DNA of 64,000 nucleotides from Coenobita brevimanus (taxonomy: Eukaryota > Arthropoda > Malacostraca > Decapoda > Coenobitidae), in NCBI GenBank assembly GCA_032717465.1, contig CM064732.1, positions 26,179,891-26,243,890 on the forward strand, written 5' to 3'. The position numbers were made by a program, and so were the translations under genes. Under the pieces are notes generated by a model, which was not told the DNA's origin, did no database searches, and saw only the letters and a list, made by a program, of their open reading frames with translations. Positions 47,217-57,672 of this stretch are shown here, piece by piece (the first letter of the stretch is position 1; the number at the start of each line of letters is the position of its first letter).

Positions 47217-48140
47217 ATGACGCTCAGTATAATGGTAAGGCCAGTCAGTATGTGCCAAGTCTTATATAAACTTGAAACGGGTGTAATGTTTGCAGGAAAG
47301 TAATGTATAAGTTGAGAAATAGTGTAAGTTGAACGAAGTGATATGAAAACTACACCCACTGTATAAATCTGCGAAAATATGACACTCAGTATAACACTCT
47401 GGTCAGTAAATATGTGATAGCAGTGGAAACGGGTGTAATGTTAGCATGAATAAAACGTATAAGTTGAAAAATAGTGTAAGTTGTAATAATTGATGTCACG
47501 AGTACACCCACTGTGTAAATCTGCGAAAATATTATGCTCAGTAGAACATTCTGGTCAGTAAGTATGTGATAGGAATTATATAAAGTGGAAAAGGTTGTAA
47601 TGTTAGTAGTAAGGTAATTTATAAGTTGAATACTAGTGTAAGATGAAACAAATGATATCGCGATAACACTCACTGTGTAAGTACACGATAATATGACGCC
47701 CAGTTGAATCGTAAGGTCTGAAATTATGTGATATCAATTATATCAAGTGTAAACATGTGCAATGTTAGTGGAGAATTATTATATAAGTACAAAAATAGGT
47801 TGTAAGTTGAAATAGTAGTCATATCGACTTCACCGTGTGTGTTATTATGTGCTATTATTACGCTAAATATTTACGTAAGGCCTGAAACTATCTCAAAACA
47901 GTTTTCTAAAGTTGAAAAGTGTATAATGTTATTAGGAAAGTATTATGTAAGTAGAAAAAACACAATACGAGTTGAAACAACAGTCACAGCGAGTTCACTC
48001 ACTACGTAAGTAAGCGCTAACATTACGCTAAATGTTATCGAAAGGCCTGTGAATACGTGAAAACAGTTCAATAAAATGTAAAATGGTATAATGTTATTGT
48101 AGAAGTATTATGTAAGTAGAAAAGATGATATGTATCATGA
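47217..48140 (+). repeat. ~160-bp tandem array inside the piggyBac-like element
   Basis: Six diverged units start near 47217, 47379, 47531, 47693, 47857 and 48022 (spacing 152-165 bp). Each has 'ATgACgCtcAGTa.AA', 'GTGTAATGTTA', 'GTA...ATAAGTTGAAAAATAGTGTAAGTTGA' and a 'CACTgTGTAA' block. The first four are closest to one another. Confidence 0.85.
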
Positions 48141-48862
48141 TTCTGGAATGTTAGCAATTCAATGTGACCAGTCTGCCCGATTTTGCTCGTTTCGCACGAT
48201 GGTACAATGCTTATTTCAGCTCTATTTTTGTATAAAATCCAATTTACTCTTTTATCACATGTTTCTATGTTTGTAATAAATACATATCTACTTACTTTCA
48301 TTGGTTTCCCAGACTTATAATATCATAGAAAACGTTAGAGGCTCAGACCACCTACAGAGAACACGGTGCCAGGTGTGACCAAGGCATACTTGTTTAGGGC
48401 AATTATGGACCCCGGGGAACAATTTCTTCGTGACTCACCATTGTTTCTGACCAAAAGCGAAAGTTTTAGCAAAAAAAATTTGGGTCCAAAAATGGTCGGG
48501 ATTGGGGGGTACCATTGGTGAGAAAGTGGTCGGGACGGGGCGGGTTAACATGGAGAATAAGCAGCCTGATCGAGCAGGACTGGGTCAGGTGAAGACGTTT
48601 TGTCTGCGTCCACTCCTTCACGGACTGAGGCGCCTGGCAATGTATGCTATACTCATACTGTGTTCAAGCCGATACATCAGTTACTCCACTGTAGTTTTTG
48701 TCTTACATATGAAGATGATGCATTTCTTTAACCTGGGCGGTTGTGTTGGAATGCAGATGCTGCTTTTTGTTGTTGTTCGTTCACTAACCATTACATACCA
48801 GATAAGGTCCTATGAGTCACCTGGCATGCACTCACTATTCATTCACACTTCACGCTATTGGC

Positions 48863-48864
<2 letters not shown>

Positions 48865-48948
<84 letters not shown>
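48865..48948. repeat. (CT)n-(CA)n compound microsatellite
   Basis: CT units to 48908, then CA units. Confidence 0.98.
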
Positions 48949-48949
<1 letters not shown>

Positions 48950-49089
48950 TATCCTACTTATTAGATGTCACCACAAATATGCAGGTTGGCTTCAGCAAAC
49001 TACTCACCGCTCCTTACGACACAATACTCGGATGTCTCTACTATATCTTCAGCATATCATATCTGGTTGTCGAATAAGGTGCTGCAGCT

Positions 49090-49245
49090 GGATGTCGCCC
49101 ATCAGGATTTCCATTCCAGAGATTGTTAGAGTTTACTGCTCAGGTAAAGCAACTAATGGAAGTGTGACAAGGTCACTTTTCCCTTAAATGTCTAAACACA
49201 ATAGCTATGGTCTGAACCCTCACGCTCTGGATCAGAGAGAATAGG
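49090..49245 (+). mobile_element. SINE family B, copy 3 (diverged, body only)
   Basis: Aligns with copy 1 from 'TTCCATTCCAGAGATTGTTAG' through 'TTAAATGTCTAAAC' to 'AGGATTGGA', with about 25% difference. The head is not recognisable. Confidence 0.5.
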
Positions 49246-51504
49246 ATTGGACCGCAGACAGATAGATGGATCAACCTCGTTGGTTACCTTCAAACAGTTT
49301 CAAAACTGGCTTCCAAAGTGGCTCCAAGTCGGTATGAAACAGGTAGCTCTGTTATCTATTTCGAGAAGTAGGAATATAAAACTTAATATTGCATTATACA
49401 ACATACCGGTATATGATTGGGCGGCGATCCTACTGGTTTGATAGCATTAAGTGGTGGAAAAAAAAAAAAAAAACATCTGGCCGCATTATAGATATCGAAC
49501 CTAACGGTGTACGTCATGACCATCACTCCTATGTATGAAATTAGTGTTCCGGTAGACCAAAGTAAATACTCCCCTCCCGTCTCATTTAGCTATACTGGAA
49601 GCAGTTGTGTGAGGATCCCTGCATTAGTTTGACAATTAAGCCGTAGTGATAGCCGTCTTGTCATTGATCATCCATTATCTTATTGGCTGTATGACAGGGT
49701 CACGTGATGATGTCAAATGGTCAAAAAGCTCTTAATCCTGTTGACGATCACGTGACTTGAACGCCATGACATAACTCCGGCCCCACCTCACCAATGGTCA
49801 CCATGGCAGGGATATTGACCAATGGGGTGACATTTAATGGACGGACGCTAATATTCGGCCGGTTCGCGTGACTTTTTCCTGAAAGTCTGACTGGTGGGAT
49901 CCGGAAGGTAGGGAGGCGTTGGGGGAGGGGAAGGGGGCTGGGGAAGGAGGGGAATAGTGTGTATAGAGGAATTTTGGCAATGGCGTTTCAGTATGAGTGC
50001 TGCTACTAAGTTGCATGTGAAAAAAAAAAAATGTCTGCTGGCGACTGTGTGGATGAATGTTTGACCTTTCATTACGATGTATTATGTTTATTCTACTCTC
50101 ACAGTAACATATTATTTCATTCCGCTTAGGAAACACTTTTCAAACTATGAGAGTTAGATACAACCGTCATTAACTCTCATTACTTGTAGTCAAGTCGTCC
50201 TAAGCTGAATAATTATTGTTGCACTGCCAAAAATAAAAATATGCAAATAAATAAAAAAGTAAACGATGTGATCGTAGAGAAAGAAATAACTTATTCGTTT
50301 TCATCACAAAGAGTGGTTAAACAAAGAGCAGTTTAGATGAGTGTTATAAGCTCGTGCCTGCCCTGCGATTATCAGTAGGCCTATTTCTTTCTGTGCGCAT
50401 TTTTCCTCTTACCATAACTCAGACTGAATATTATTGTGATAGATATATAGAAGGAGACATAGATACTTGTAGACAGATAGACAGACAAATAGATAGATAA
50501 ATATATGTGGGTAGAGTAAATAAATAGATGCGTGGGTTAAAAGTTGGTTAGGAAGAGGATGATGGCAGCACAGACAGGCTAAACGGGAGGGAAAAAGAAG
50601 AAAAAAAAAAAAAAAACAGGGTCAACAGACAGTTAGACTGATATATAGACAGATGCATGAATTAATATTTCCTTTCGGTGATATATTTTCTATTTCCATG
50701 TTACTAACGTTAGATGATTGTATGTAGCCTAGGAAGGACGTATGAAACGGAAGGCGCTCTGTATGAATGTCGTTAATCCTTTCAGTACAAGTTACATTCA
50801 GTCTGTGAATGAAATCGTAAATTATACCTTGATGATATGGAAAAAAAAAAAAAAATCCTTGGAGTGAAGGAGCTCAGATATGAGTAGTAAGAGAATAAAG
50901 GTAGCTCACACTGATGACAAATAAAGGTAAAGATTTGAATAGACGTCATGAGCGGCTTAGCCATGGTGCCCATATCCATAAACTAGACCTTTGAGCCTAT
51001 GGCGAGTTATTCACTCACCAGCCTGGGATACAAAGCCACTGCATCATTCAGGTTATGCGAGTTACCTTTCCTAGGTGTTAACTTAGGTATTAATTTTACT
51101 TGGTAACCTACAAAAGGTGGATAGACACCAGAGTCGAGTGTCGCCAGCTCCACGCACCAGGATTGGAAAGCAGATGATTTCAGGCCGTCAGCTTCGTGAC
51201 TAGCACTGATATCCACTCAATCTCCACGGCTGTGCTGATGCGACCAAAGGCCCCGGTGGACAGCTAAATGGAGAGAGTGACTAGCACAGAAAATGTAAGA
51301 GAGACTGAGTGAACAAAATATATTTACTTACTTTCATGCATACATGCATACTTAACTGCCTACGTACCTTCTTACATGAAGCAACATGAAGGATAGACAG
51401 ACAGAAAGATAGACAGAAATACAGACAGACAGAAAGACTGACAGATTGACAGAAACGAAGACACACAGACAGACAGCCAAACAAACAGACCGACAGATAG
51501 ATGG

Positions 51505-51508
<4 letters not shown>
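49246..51508. other. Unassigned stretch
   Basis: It contains poly(A) runs (49458, 50022, 50610, 50840), GATA/ACAGATAG words at 50460-50520 and (CAGA)n-like repeats at 51400-51500. No gene, TE domain or RNA gene recognised. Confidence 0.45.

Positions 51509-51550
<42 letters not shown>
51509..51550. repeat. (TA)n microsatellite
   Basis: About 21 TA units directly upstream of SINE A copy 1. Confidence 0.98.
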
Positions 51551-51552
<2 letters not shown>

Positions 51553-51974
51553 AGCCTCTGTGGTACAACGGTAGAGTGTGCGTTTCGCACGCTGATGGAC
51601 GAGGGTTCGCCTCCCGCCAGTGTTGTAAAAACTTTGAGATTCGTTCACCGAGCCACTTGCTACTTTGGCGGACATAAGTGGTGCTTTGGTTGAGCCAGTG
51701 TCGCATACTAGTATGCTTCCATCCAATCGGCTTAAGGCGGGCCGATTACACTTGGTTCACAGACTACACACACATCCAAAGCCACTACAACACTACAATT
51801 ACACTTATAAGCACTTCTCACCCTACATAGTCTCTACCAGACAGCCTAAGCCAATTGGTAGAGATACATTGGCTTGTATCGTCCCTGCTTCGATAGGGAT
51901 AGGGCGGTCCTTCAGTGGACCTCTACGGCTGATGCTTATGAGGCTGATGATGATATATATATATATATATATAT
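51551..51974 (+). mobile_element. SINE family A, copy 1, tRNA-Arg-like head
   Basis: The 5' head folds as a tRNA-like sequence with A box TGGTACAACGG (51561-51571), a 7-nt anticodon-type loop TTTCGCA (TCG, Arg) and B box GGTTCGCCTCC (51604-51614), one base off consensus. The body is about 335 bp with 'CATACTAGTATGC' and 'CGGCTTAAGGCGGGCC'. The 3' end GGCTGATGATGA leads to (TA)n and resembles RTE LINE 3' ends, suggesting RTE-mediated mobility. Copy 2 is at 38790. Confidence 0.8.
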
Positions 51975-52183
51975 GGTTTCCTGTACACCAGGAAACCATT
52001 TACTACGCTGGGTGTTATCCTATATAACCAAATTTTGGTTTATATCCAAGGGATGGTTGGGGTTGATTGCTCATGTAACGCCACTCAGGGATGAGTGAGG
52101 CTGGTCACTCTCATCTTAAATGTCAGGACCAACTGCCTAGCCCCGGGCTCCTACGCTCCTCATGGGGCAATGTAGGATTGGAT
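51974..52183 (+). mobile_element. SINE family B, copy 2, promoter deleted
   Basis: Same 5' hairpin (TGGTTTCC-n9-GGAAACCA) and body as copy 1. The segment between 'CAAATTTTGG' and 'TTTATATCC', which contains the A box, is missing (about 56 bp). It follows SINE A's (AT)n tail directly and is itself followed by (AT)n. Confidence 0.75.
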
Positions 52184-52184
52184 A

Positions 52185-52269
<85 letters not shown>
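52184..52269. repeat. (AT)n microsatellite with short (AC) interruption
   Basis: AT units interrupted by ACACAC at about 52209-52215. Confidence 0.97.
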
Positions 52270-52271
<2 letters not shown>

Positions 52272-52369
52272 GCAGTAGAGTATCACCGAGGGCCACCCAA
52301 CACCCCCAGGAGCCCACAGAGGAGCATATACAGTGCGACTGGACTCCGGGAGACAGTGACATAAGTCTG

Positions 52370-53337
52370 CCCGGGCCACGCACTATGACCCAGAGCTCGG
52401 CTGCCACCACCATAGCAGGAAAGCGAGACTACCTTCTGGGCAAGCCGACCATCAACAACTACAGGGTGGAGCTATTACTCTAGCTCCAGTCAGCACCCCT
52501 GAGACAGCCGGTAGCCGCTCAATTCTCCTACAGGGGACGGCCTGCAGCCGCTCTGGATGTAACAAGGAGATGGCCAGTAGCCTCTCCCGCCTTCGTCAAG
52601 AGACGGCCAGAAGCCACTCCGAAGGTGCCCTAAACGAGACGGCTGGTAGCCGCTCGACCTTCCTACAGGAGACAGCCTGCAGCCGCTCCAGAGGTAACGA
52701 GGAGATGGCCGGTGGCTGCTCCTGCCTTTGTCAGGAGACGGCCGGTAACCGCTCTGAAGGTGTCCCTCAAGAGATGGCTGGTAGCCGCTCGACCCTCCTG
52801 CAGGAGACGGCCTGCAGCTGCTTTGGAGGTAATGAGGAGACAGCCAGCAGCCGCTCCGAAGGTGCCCTTGAGTTGGCCTGTAGCCGCTCCTTTCCTAAGG
52901 CCACAGCCAGTAGCCGTGCCTTAGCAACAGCCGGTAGCCACGCCCCTAGAAGGCCACGGCCAGTAGCCGGGCCCTACGTCAGGAGACGGCCGGTAACTGC
53001 TCCTCCATCAGGTGCTGACTCCTGTCCACCAAACTACAACCCGGAGGGAGACCCCAGCCTGGAGGAGTATTGGAGAGGACCTGTAACTACCACTGGGCTC
53101 TTCTCCTTGCAGCCAGTTCCTGAAAGAACTCACCTGATAGACCCCGACGGAGGCCGATGCTGCAGCCCACTCCTGATGGTGTCTCCAACCGCTGGAGACC
53201 GCAGTCCCCAGGACCTCCAGACCGCCCCCAGGACCCCCAGGAGGGACATCTCTTTGCCTCAACACCGGAGATCTTCGTTCTCCATCAGATGCCTGAGCGA
53301 GAGGTTCAGGCAGCTGTTCAGACACAGCCATTAAGGC
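52370..53337 (+). CDS. Repetitive open reading frame of unknown function
   Basis: This frame stays open for about 320 codons. The first ATG is at 52570, giving 254 residues ending at 53334. Residues 1 to about 140 are a degenerate 11-12-residue repeat of the type 'QETA(C/G)SRSxxxx', rich in Ser, Arg, Ala and Thr. The remainder is Pro/Arg-rich, with no domain I recognise and no membrane segment. Because the DNA repeat is 33 or 36 bp, several frames stay open, so openness is weak evidence for coding. Higher GC than its surroundings and a downstream AATAAA (54036) suggest that the unit may be an internal part of a retroelement or an unknown gene. Function unknown. Confidence 0.3.
52500..53000 (+). 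repeat. 33-bp minisatellite with four-unit higher-order structure
   Basis: About 16 units start with 'GAGACGGCC.G.AGCCGCTC'. Their second halves cycle in the order type 1 (..TTCTCCTACAG), type 2 (..GGATGTAACAAG), type 3 (..GCCTTCGTCAA) and type 4 (..GAAGGTGCCC). The cycle runs almost twice and then drops type 3. The last few units are irregular. Confidence 0.85.
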
Positions 53338-54174
53338 CAGACTCCAGCCCCAAGCCCTGAAAGTGCGGGACCCATCGCCACTAGCAGCCCCAGACGAGAG
53401 AGGATGCTCCTACGTGTGATCCCCTGGCTCCTGAATACGGAGGCCCCTGGCGGAACTCAGCCCCGTCAGTAGCAAGGCTGAGTCATCTCTGCCGCCCTTG
53501 TACCTGACTGCCAGTACGCCCAATCCCAACAGCGAGTGACAGTGAAAGCACAGTGTCTGTGACATAGTGAAGTAAGGGTAGAACAGTTAGTGTCAGAATA
53601 TGGAAAGTCAGGGTGCAAAACATCAGTAATAATATAAAAGACAGGTGGAAGAAGTAAGATAACACTGAAACAGTGAACACAACAAGGCAGTGAAATAAGG
53701 GTCTATCTCAGTGAACACGCTACCAGATAGTGACACCGCCTCACATTAAGATCATACGGAGGCCCCAGTGCAAGAGTAATAATTAACAACCCGCTCGACA
53801 AACCAGTTAGCCTGTCAGCAGTGAAAATAGTCACCAACTCCACCAGTATACAGAACCTAGACTTTCCCAAAATAATAGTGTTTAACTTCTCTGCCCTAAG
53901 TGCTATTCACCTTACCCAATTTTGTCCTAAGTAGTATCCTGTGCGATACTAACATCCGATATCTAAGCCTTAGAATTATAATTGTTCAGCATAACTGTAT
54001 TTGTGACATCTGCCCGTTCCACTGTAGAATTTAGCAATAAACATTTAAGGTTGTTGCCTTGAGTTTTTGTGTCCTGCCTCTCTCTTATTTGTCTAAGCTC
54101 CGGTCTAGAAAGAGAACCCAGCTGCATACTAGGCGTTAGAGTGACGGGAAGCCGACCCTAAAACACCTAGCATT

Positions 54175-54177
<3 letters not shown>
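53338..54177 (+). mobile_element. Possible LTR or 3' end of an unknown retroelement
   Basis: GC-balanced sequence with a poly(A) signal AATAAA at 54036-54041, a T-rich stretch soon after, and a 3' end '...CACCTAGCATTACA' abutting (TA)n at 54177. This resembles the R-U5 part of an LTR. No matching 5' LTR, tRNA primer site or inverted TGTAATGC start was found, so it stays a candidate. Confidence 0.3.

Positions 54178-54218
<41 letters not shown>
54177..54218. repeat. (TA)n microsatellite
   Basis: About 20 TA units between the LTR-like end and LINE 3. Confidence 0.98.
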
Positions 54219-54224
<6 letters not shown>

Positions 54225-54640
54225 GATGAAATGAAGGATGACTTTTATGAGAAGCTGCAGGATGTAGTGAATTGAGTAGGAACACGTGATGTGTTAGTTT
54301 GCATTGGTGATTTTAATGCGATCGTTGGTAGTAGTAGGGATGGTTTTGATGACTGTATGGGTAAGGAGGATGTTGGTATAAGAAAGGAAAATGGGGTGCG
54401 ATTTGGAAGCTTTTGTTTGGCAAATGATCTTATTATTGGTGGAACTATCTTTGAGCATAGAAAAATACATAAAACTACCTGGATTTCACCATGTGGTAAA
54501 TACTGTAATCAGACTGACCACATTGCAATTAGCAGAAGGCATAGGAGTTATTTGTAAGAAGACTGCGTAAGGAGGAGGGCAGATATAGGTAGTGATCACC
54601 AACTTGTTGTGTCAAAGATTAAAATAAAACTTAAGAGAAA
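54219..54640 (+). pseudogene. Endonuclease C-terminal half of LINE 3
   Basis: 'YDEMKDDFYEKLQDVV' is followed by a stop. The next blocks are 'VLVCIGDFNAIVGSSRDGF' (GDFN, 54297), 'NGVRFGSFCLANDLIIGGTIFEHRKIHKTTWISP' and 'NQTDHIAISRRHR'. After a stop at 54556 comes 'RRADIGSDHQLVVSKIKIKL' (SDH, 54595). The N-terminal endonuclease blocks are missing because of 5' truncation. The catalytic GDFN and SDH residues are preserved, but two stops interrupt the frame. Confidence 0.85.
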
Positions 54641-55266
54641 CGTTAATGGTAATTGTACAGGAGGTAATAATTATGATTTTGATGAGCTGTTAAATGATGA
54701 GAACACGAAGGAAAGGTTTCGGTGAGAATATAGGAACAGGTTTCTAGTCCCGCAGACTTTGATGGAATCTGAAGACAATGATATTAGTCAAATGTGGAGA
54801 GAGGTAAAAGAGGTTTTGCATGAGAATGCTAAGGCAGCTATTAAGAAAAAGGGAAAAACGAGAGGGAAAAAGTGGATATCAGATGAAACATGGAATGCAA
54901 TTCAGAAAAGGAAAGAGGCGAAATTAAGAAGTGAAGAACCACATGGCCAGGTAGTTGAAGTACTTAGAGCAAAGTACTGGAGTTTACATTCTGAAGTAAA
55001 AAGACTTGTTAGACGTGATAAGAGGAGGCTATATGATGAAAAAGACAACAGGGACAGAAATTATAATAATTAAAAATGACGGTCAGAGCACAAGAGCATC
55101 GTATCAGGCCATAAAGGAGTTAACTGGGACTGAAAAGAGAAGGAAGGAAATACATGTTCCAGATATAAATGGTAATTTGATGACTAAAGATTTGCATATA
55201 AAAGGAAGGTGGAAAGAGCACTTTGAATCTGTTCTAAATTGACCAATCCCAGCTGAAGAGGACATT

Positions 55267-56263
55267 TTGCCAGCCGAGAGAGATTTGCAGATAGAAACAG
55301 GAGATATAACCTTGGAAGAGGTAGCAAAATCTATAATGGAGTTAAAAAATTTTAAGGCCCCAGGAGAGGATGGAATATTTTCTGAAATGCTTAAGGTAGA
55401 AAATGATGAGCTGATGAATGTGCGTTTGAAACTTTTTAATGTGGCTTGGGATAATGGTATAATTCCTGAAGAATGGAAAAATGGAGTGATTATAAAAATA
55501 CCAAAAAAGGGAGATTTATGTGTGTGTGGCAATTGGATGGGGATAACTTTGACACCTGTAGTTGTAAAAGTCCTTTCCAAAACCTTGTTGAACAGAATAG
55601 AGCCAGTAATTGATAAAATTTTAAGAGTAGAACAAGCGGGATTTAGAAAGGGTCGAGGTTGTAATGATCAGATTTTTATTGTAAGGCATCTAATGCAACA
55701 AGCTAATGATATGAAAATGCCACTTAGTATGTGTTCTGTGGATTTTGAAAAGGCGTTTGATAGTGTTTCACGTGGAGCTATGTTGAAAATTATGAGATTC
55801 TATGTAATACCAGAAAAGTTTGTAAATATTATTAGAAGCCTGCATGAAGGTACTTTTTGTAAGGTAATAGTGGATGGTTCTTTGAGTGATCCATTTGAAG
55901 TTAGGACAGGAGTGATTCAAGAAGTTCTTTCGCCATTGCTGTTTGTTTTGATTATGGATTATGTTATGAGAAATGTTGTAAGAAGAACAGGTGCAGGAAT
56001 TAAGGAGAGAAAATAAGAAGCTGATGGATTTGGACTATGCTGATGATATCGTATTGATTTCCGGAAGTATTTACGAGATGCAGAGGGTGCTTGATTGTCT
56101 GGTGGAGGAAGGAGAAAAAATGGGATTGGTAATAAATTGTGGAAAGACTGAAATTATTAATATAAGCGTGGAGAACCAAATCGATTGTGTACATGGGAAT
56201 AATGTGGTGAAGAATGTAGAAAATTTTAAATATCTGGGAACGCTAGTATCATCAAATGGATAA
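55267..56263 (+). pseudogene. Reverse transcriptase of LINE 3
   Basis: A 249-codon frame (55267-56016) has 'NFKAPGEDGIFSEML' and 'GIIPEEWKNGVIIKIPKKGD' followed by 'NWMGITLTPVVVKVLSKTLLNRI'. 'EQAGFRKGRGCNDQIFIVRHL' and 'CSVDFEKAFDSVSR' (first catalytic Asp) come next. The motif expected as GVRQGC reads 'GVIQEV'. A frameshift near 56010 leads to 55991-56263, with 'LMDLDYADDIVLIS' (catalytic YADD intact) and 'GLVINCGKTEIINIS'. Missing Gln-Gly at the template grip and the frameshift make it non-functional. Confidence 0.9.
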
Positions 56264-56780
56264 TTAAACAATGAAATTGAGGAGAGGTTTAGACAGACTT
56301 GGCGAGTTGTTGGAATTTTGAAATCTGTTTGGAATAATAATATGCTTTTGGTACATACTAAAGTAAAAATTTACAAGTCCATGGTTAGACCAATTTTAAT
56401 TAATGGGCATGAGTCATGGTACAGTACCATTGCAACAGATCAGAAAGTATTAGGATCAGAGAATAAAATACTGAGAAGGATTCTTGGGGTAAAGTGGCAT
56501 GACACAGATAGAAATGAAAGAATAAGGGATATTACGAGAGTGGAACCAGTTGATTAATATGTGAGACTGTCTCGCTGGCAGTGGCTGGGGCACATATATA
56601 GAAAAGAAGGCAGTTTATTACGGGGCGTGCCATAGTGGACTGCTAGAGGAAGAAGGGGTAGAGGTAGGCCGAGGGAAAGCTGGGTGAGGACAATGAAAAG
56701 AGAAGCAGGAGAGGAGTGTTTGTGGGACCTGGAGATGGCAAGAGACAAATATTGGCGGAGAGAGTTCATCAAGGCCTAAT
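56264..56780 (+). pseudogene. C-terminal domain of LINE 3
   Basis: Starts after a TAA at 56262. It contains 'SVWNNNMLLVHTKVKIYKSMVRPILINGHESW', 'LRRILGVKWHDTDRNERIRDI' and 'WQWLGHIYRKEGSLLRG' and a final 'MARDKYWRREFIKA' before TAA. This arrangement is characteristic of the RTE clade and is the best basis for that assignment. Confidence 0.8.
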
Positions 56781-56804
56781 GCATCCCGTGGGGTGCCACA
56801 TGAA

Positions 56805-56807
<3 letters not shown>
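56773..56807 (+). repeat. 35-bp LINE 3 terminus, left copy
   Basis: GGCCTAATGCATCCCG...GAAATC, followed by (AT)n. It is identical to 62587-62621 except for one base (T against G). Confidence 0.9.

Positions 56808-56885
<78 letters not shown>
56808..56885. repeat. (AT)n microsatellite, insertion target of the gypsy element
   Basis: About 39 AT units, left flank of the left LTR. Confidence 0.97.
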
Positions 56886-56889
<4 letters not shown>

Positions 56890-57672
56890 ACGGAACAGAG
56901 AAAGATAATGTACACTTTAAGTGAGAATACTAAAAATCACTACTGTCCCGTAAAGTTCCAGGTTCAAAACAAAAGAGTTAGGTAAAATTACAAGTTAAAG
57001 TTTAATGCTCAAACTAACAACAAAACATTCAGGACTCATAAGGATAATGTAATGGCAAAAAACAGGTTAAATATATGGTTAACTGCAATAGCCTCTATTA
57101 ACACGAAATTAGCAAGAGTAAATTTATCTAAGTCAGCCCTGATAAAATGACAATACCAGATAATACTCAGTGAATGCAAGATATATTATTACAGAAACAA
57201 TATATTATTAATGATGGCTGACAATAAGAACCTTACATGAATTACAAAAACCTCACCAGGCCCACGAATTAACACCTTATGCTGTACAGTACAAGAACAA
57301 TATGCAATAACACTTATACTCAAATTACACAGCTGCTAGATGGTTGGAGACTTCCTGAGCACACAATAATAACTGTACAGGGGAGGACAGAGATGTGAAC
57401 AATATGAGGAGTAGATCTAAGTGGCAATAATGCAGAGACTGAGCTCATTATATAGGGGCCGGCAGAGCTTGATACAACTTGTAAGAAGGACGTGCAAATG
57501 AAGCCTAGGGGACAAAGAGCTGACAATCCTGCTCTGAACAACAGAAAGGACGACTTACTCTACTATAACGGTAGAAGGGGGGAACTGAGGCAGAACACGC
57601 TCGTGATCAAACATGCAGCATACTGTGCGTTAAAATTACACAAAGGATGATGAAATCATAGGCTATGTAACA
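56886..57672 (-). repeat. 3' LTR of the gypsy element
   Basis: 787 bp with ends TGTTAC...GTAACA. About 11 substitutions, and no length change, separate it from the other LTR by eye, i.e. roughly 98.5% identity. The sequence on the minus strand starts TGTTACATAG right after the polypurine tract. Confidence 0.95.

Larger units (their letters stand above)
46220..48548 (+). mobile_element. piggyBac-like element, 2.3 kb
   Basis: Bounded by TTAA at 46220-46223 and 48545-48548, with terminal inverted repeats CCCGCGGCGTCCCG (left) and CCCGCCCCGTCCCG (right, reverse complement), 12 of 14 identical. The left 230 bp and right 230 bp match the ends of the 770-bp element at 19791. It contains a transposase N-terminal frame and then a tandem array where the catalytic domain would be expected, so it is non-autonomous. 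Confidence 0.85.
54219..56807 (+). mobile_element. RTE-like LINE 3, 5'-truncated, decayed
   Basis: Starts in mid-endonuclease right after (TA)n and ends in (TA)n at 56808. It carries endonuclease, linker, RT and the RTE-type C-terminal block 'RWQWLGHIYRK...GRGRPRESW..TMKREAGE', which ends in 'WRREFIKA' (56770). Only about 30 bp of 3' UTR follow. The last 35 bp recur at 62587. Confidence 0.85.

Noticed and set aside
47386..47673. Minus-strand Thr/Ile/Tyr-rich frame
   Set aside because: It lies in the 160-bp tandem array, and its repeats follow the DNA unit without a domain.
57320..57541. Minus-strand Ser/Pro/Leu frame in each LTR (also 62190-62411)
   Set aside because: Duplicated only because the LTR is duplicated. 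No domain, and LTRs rarely encode protein.
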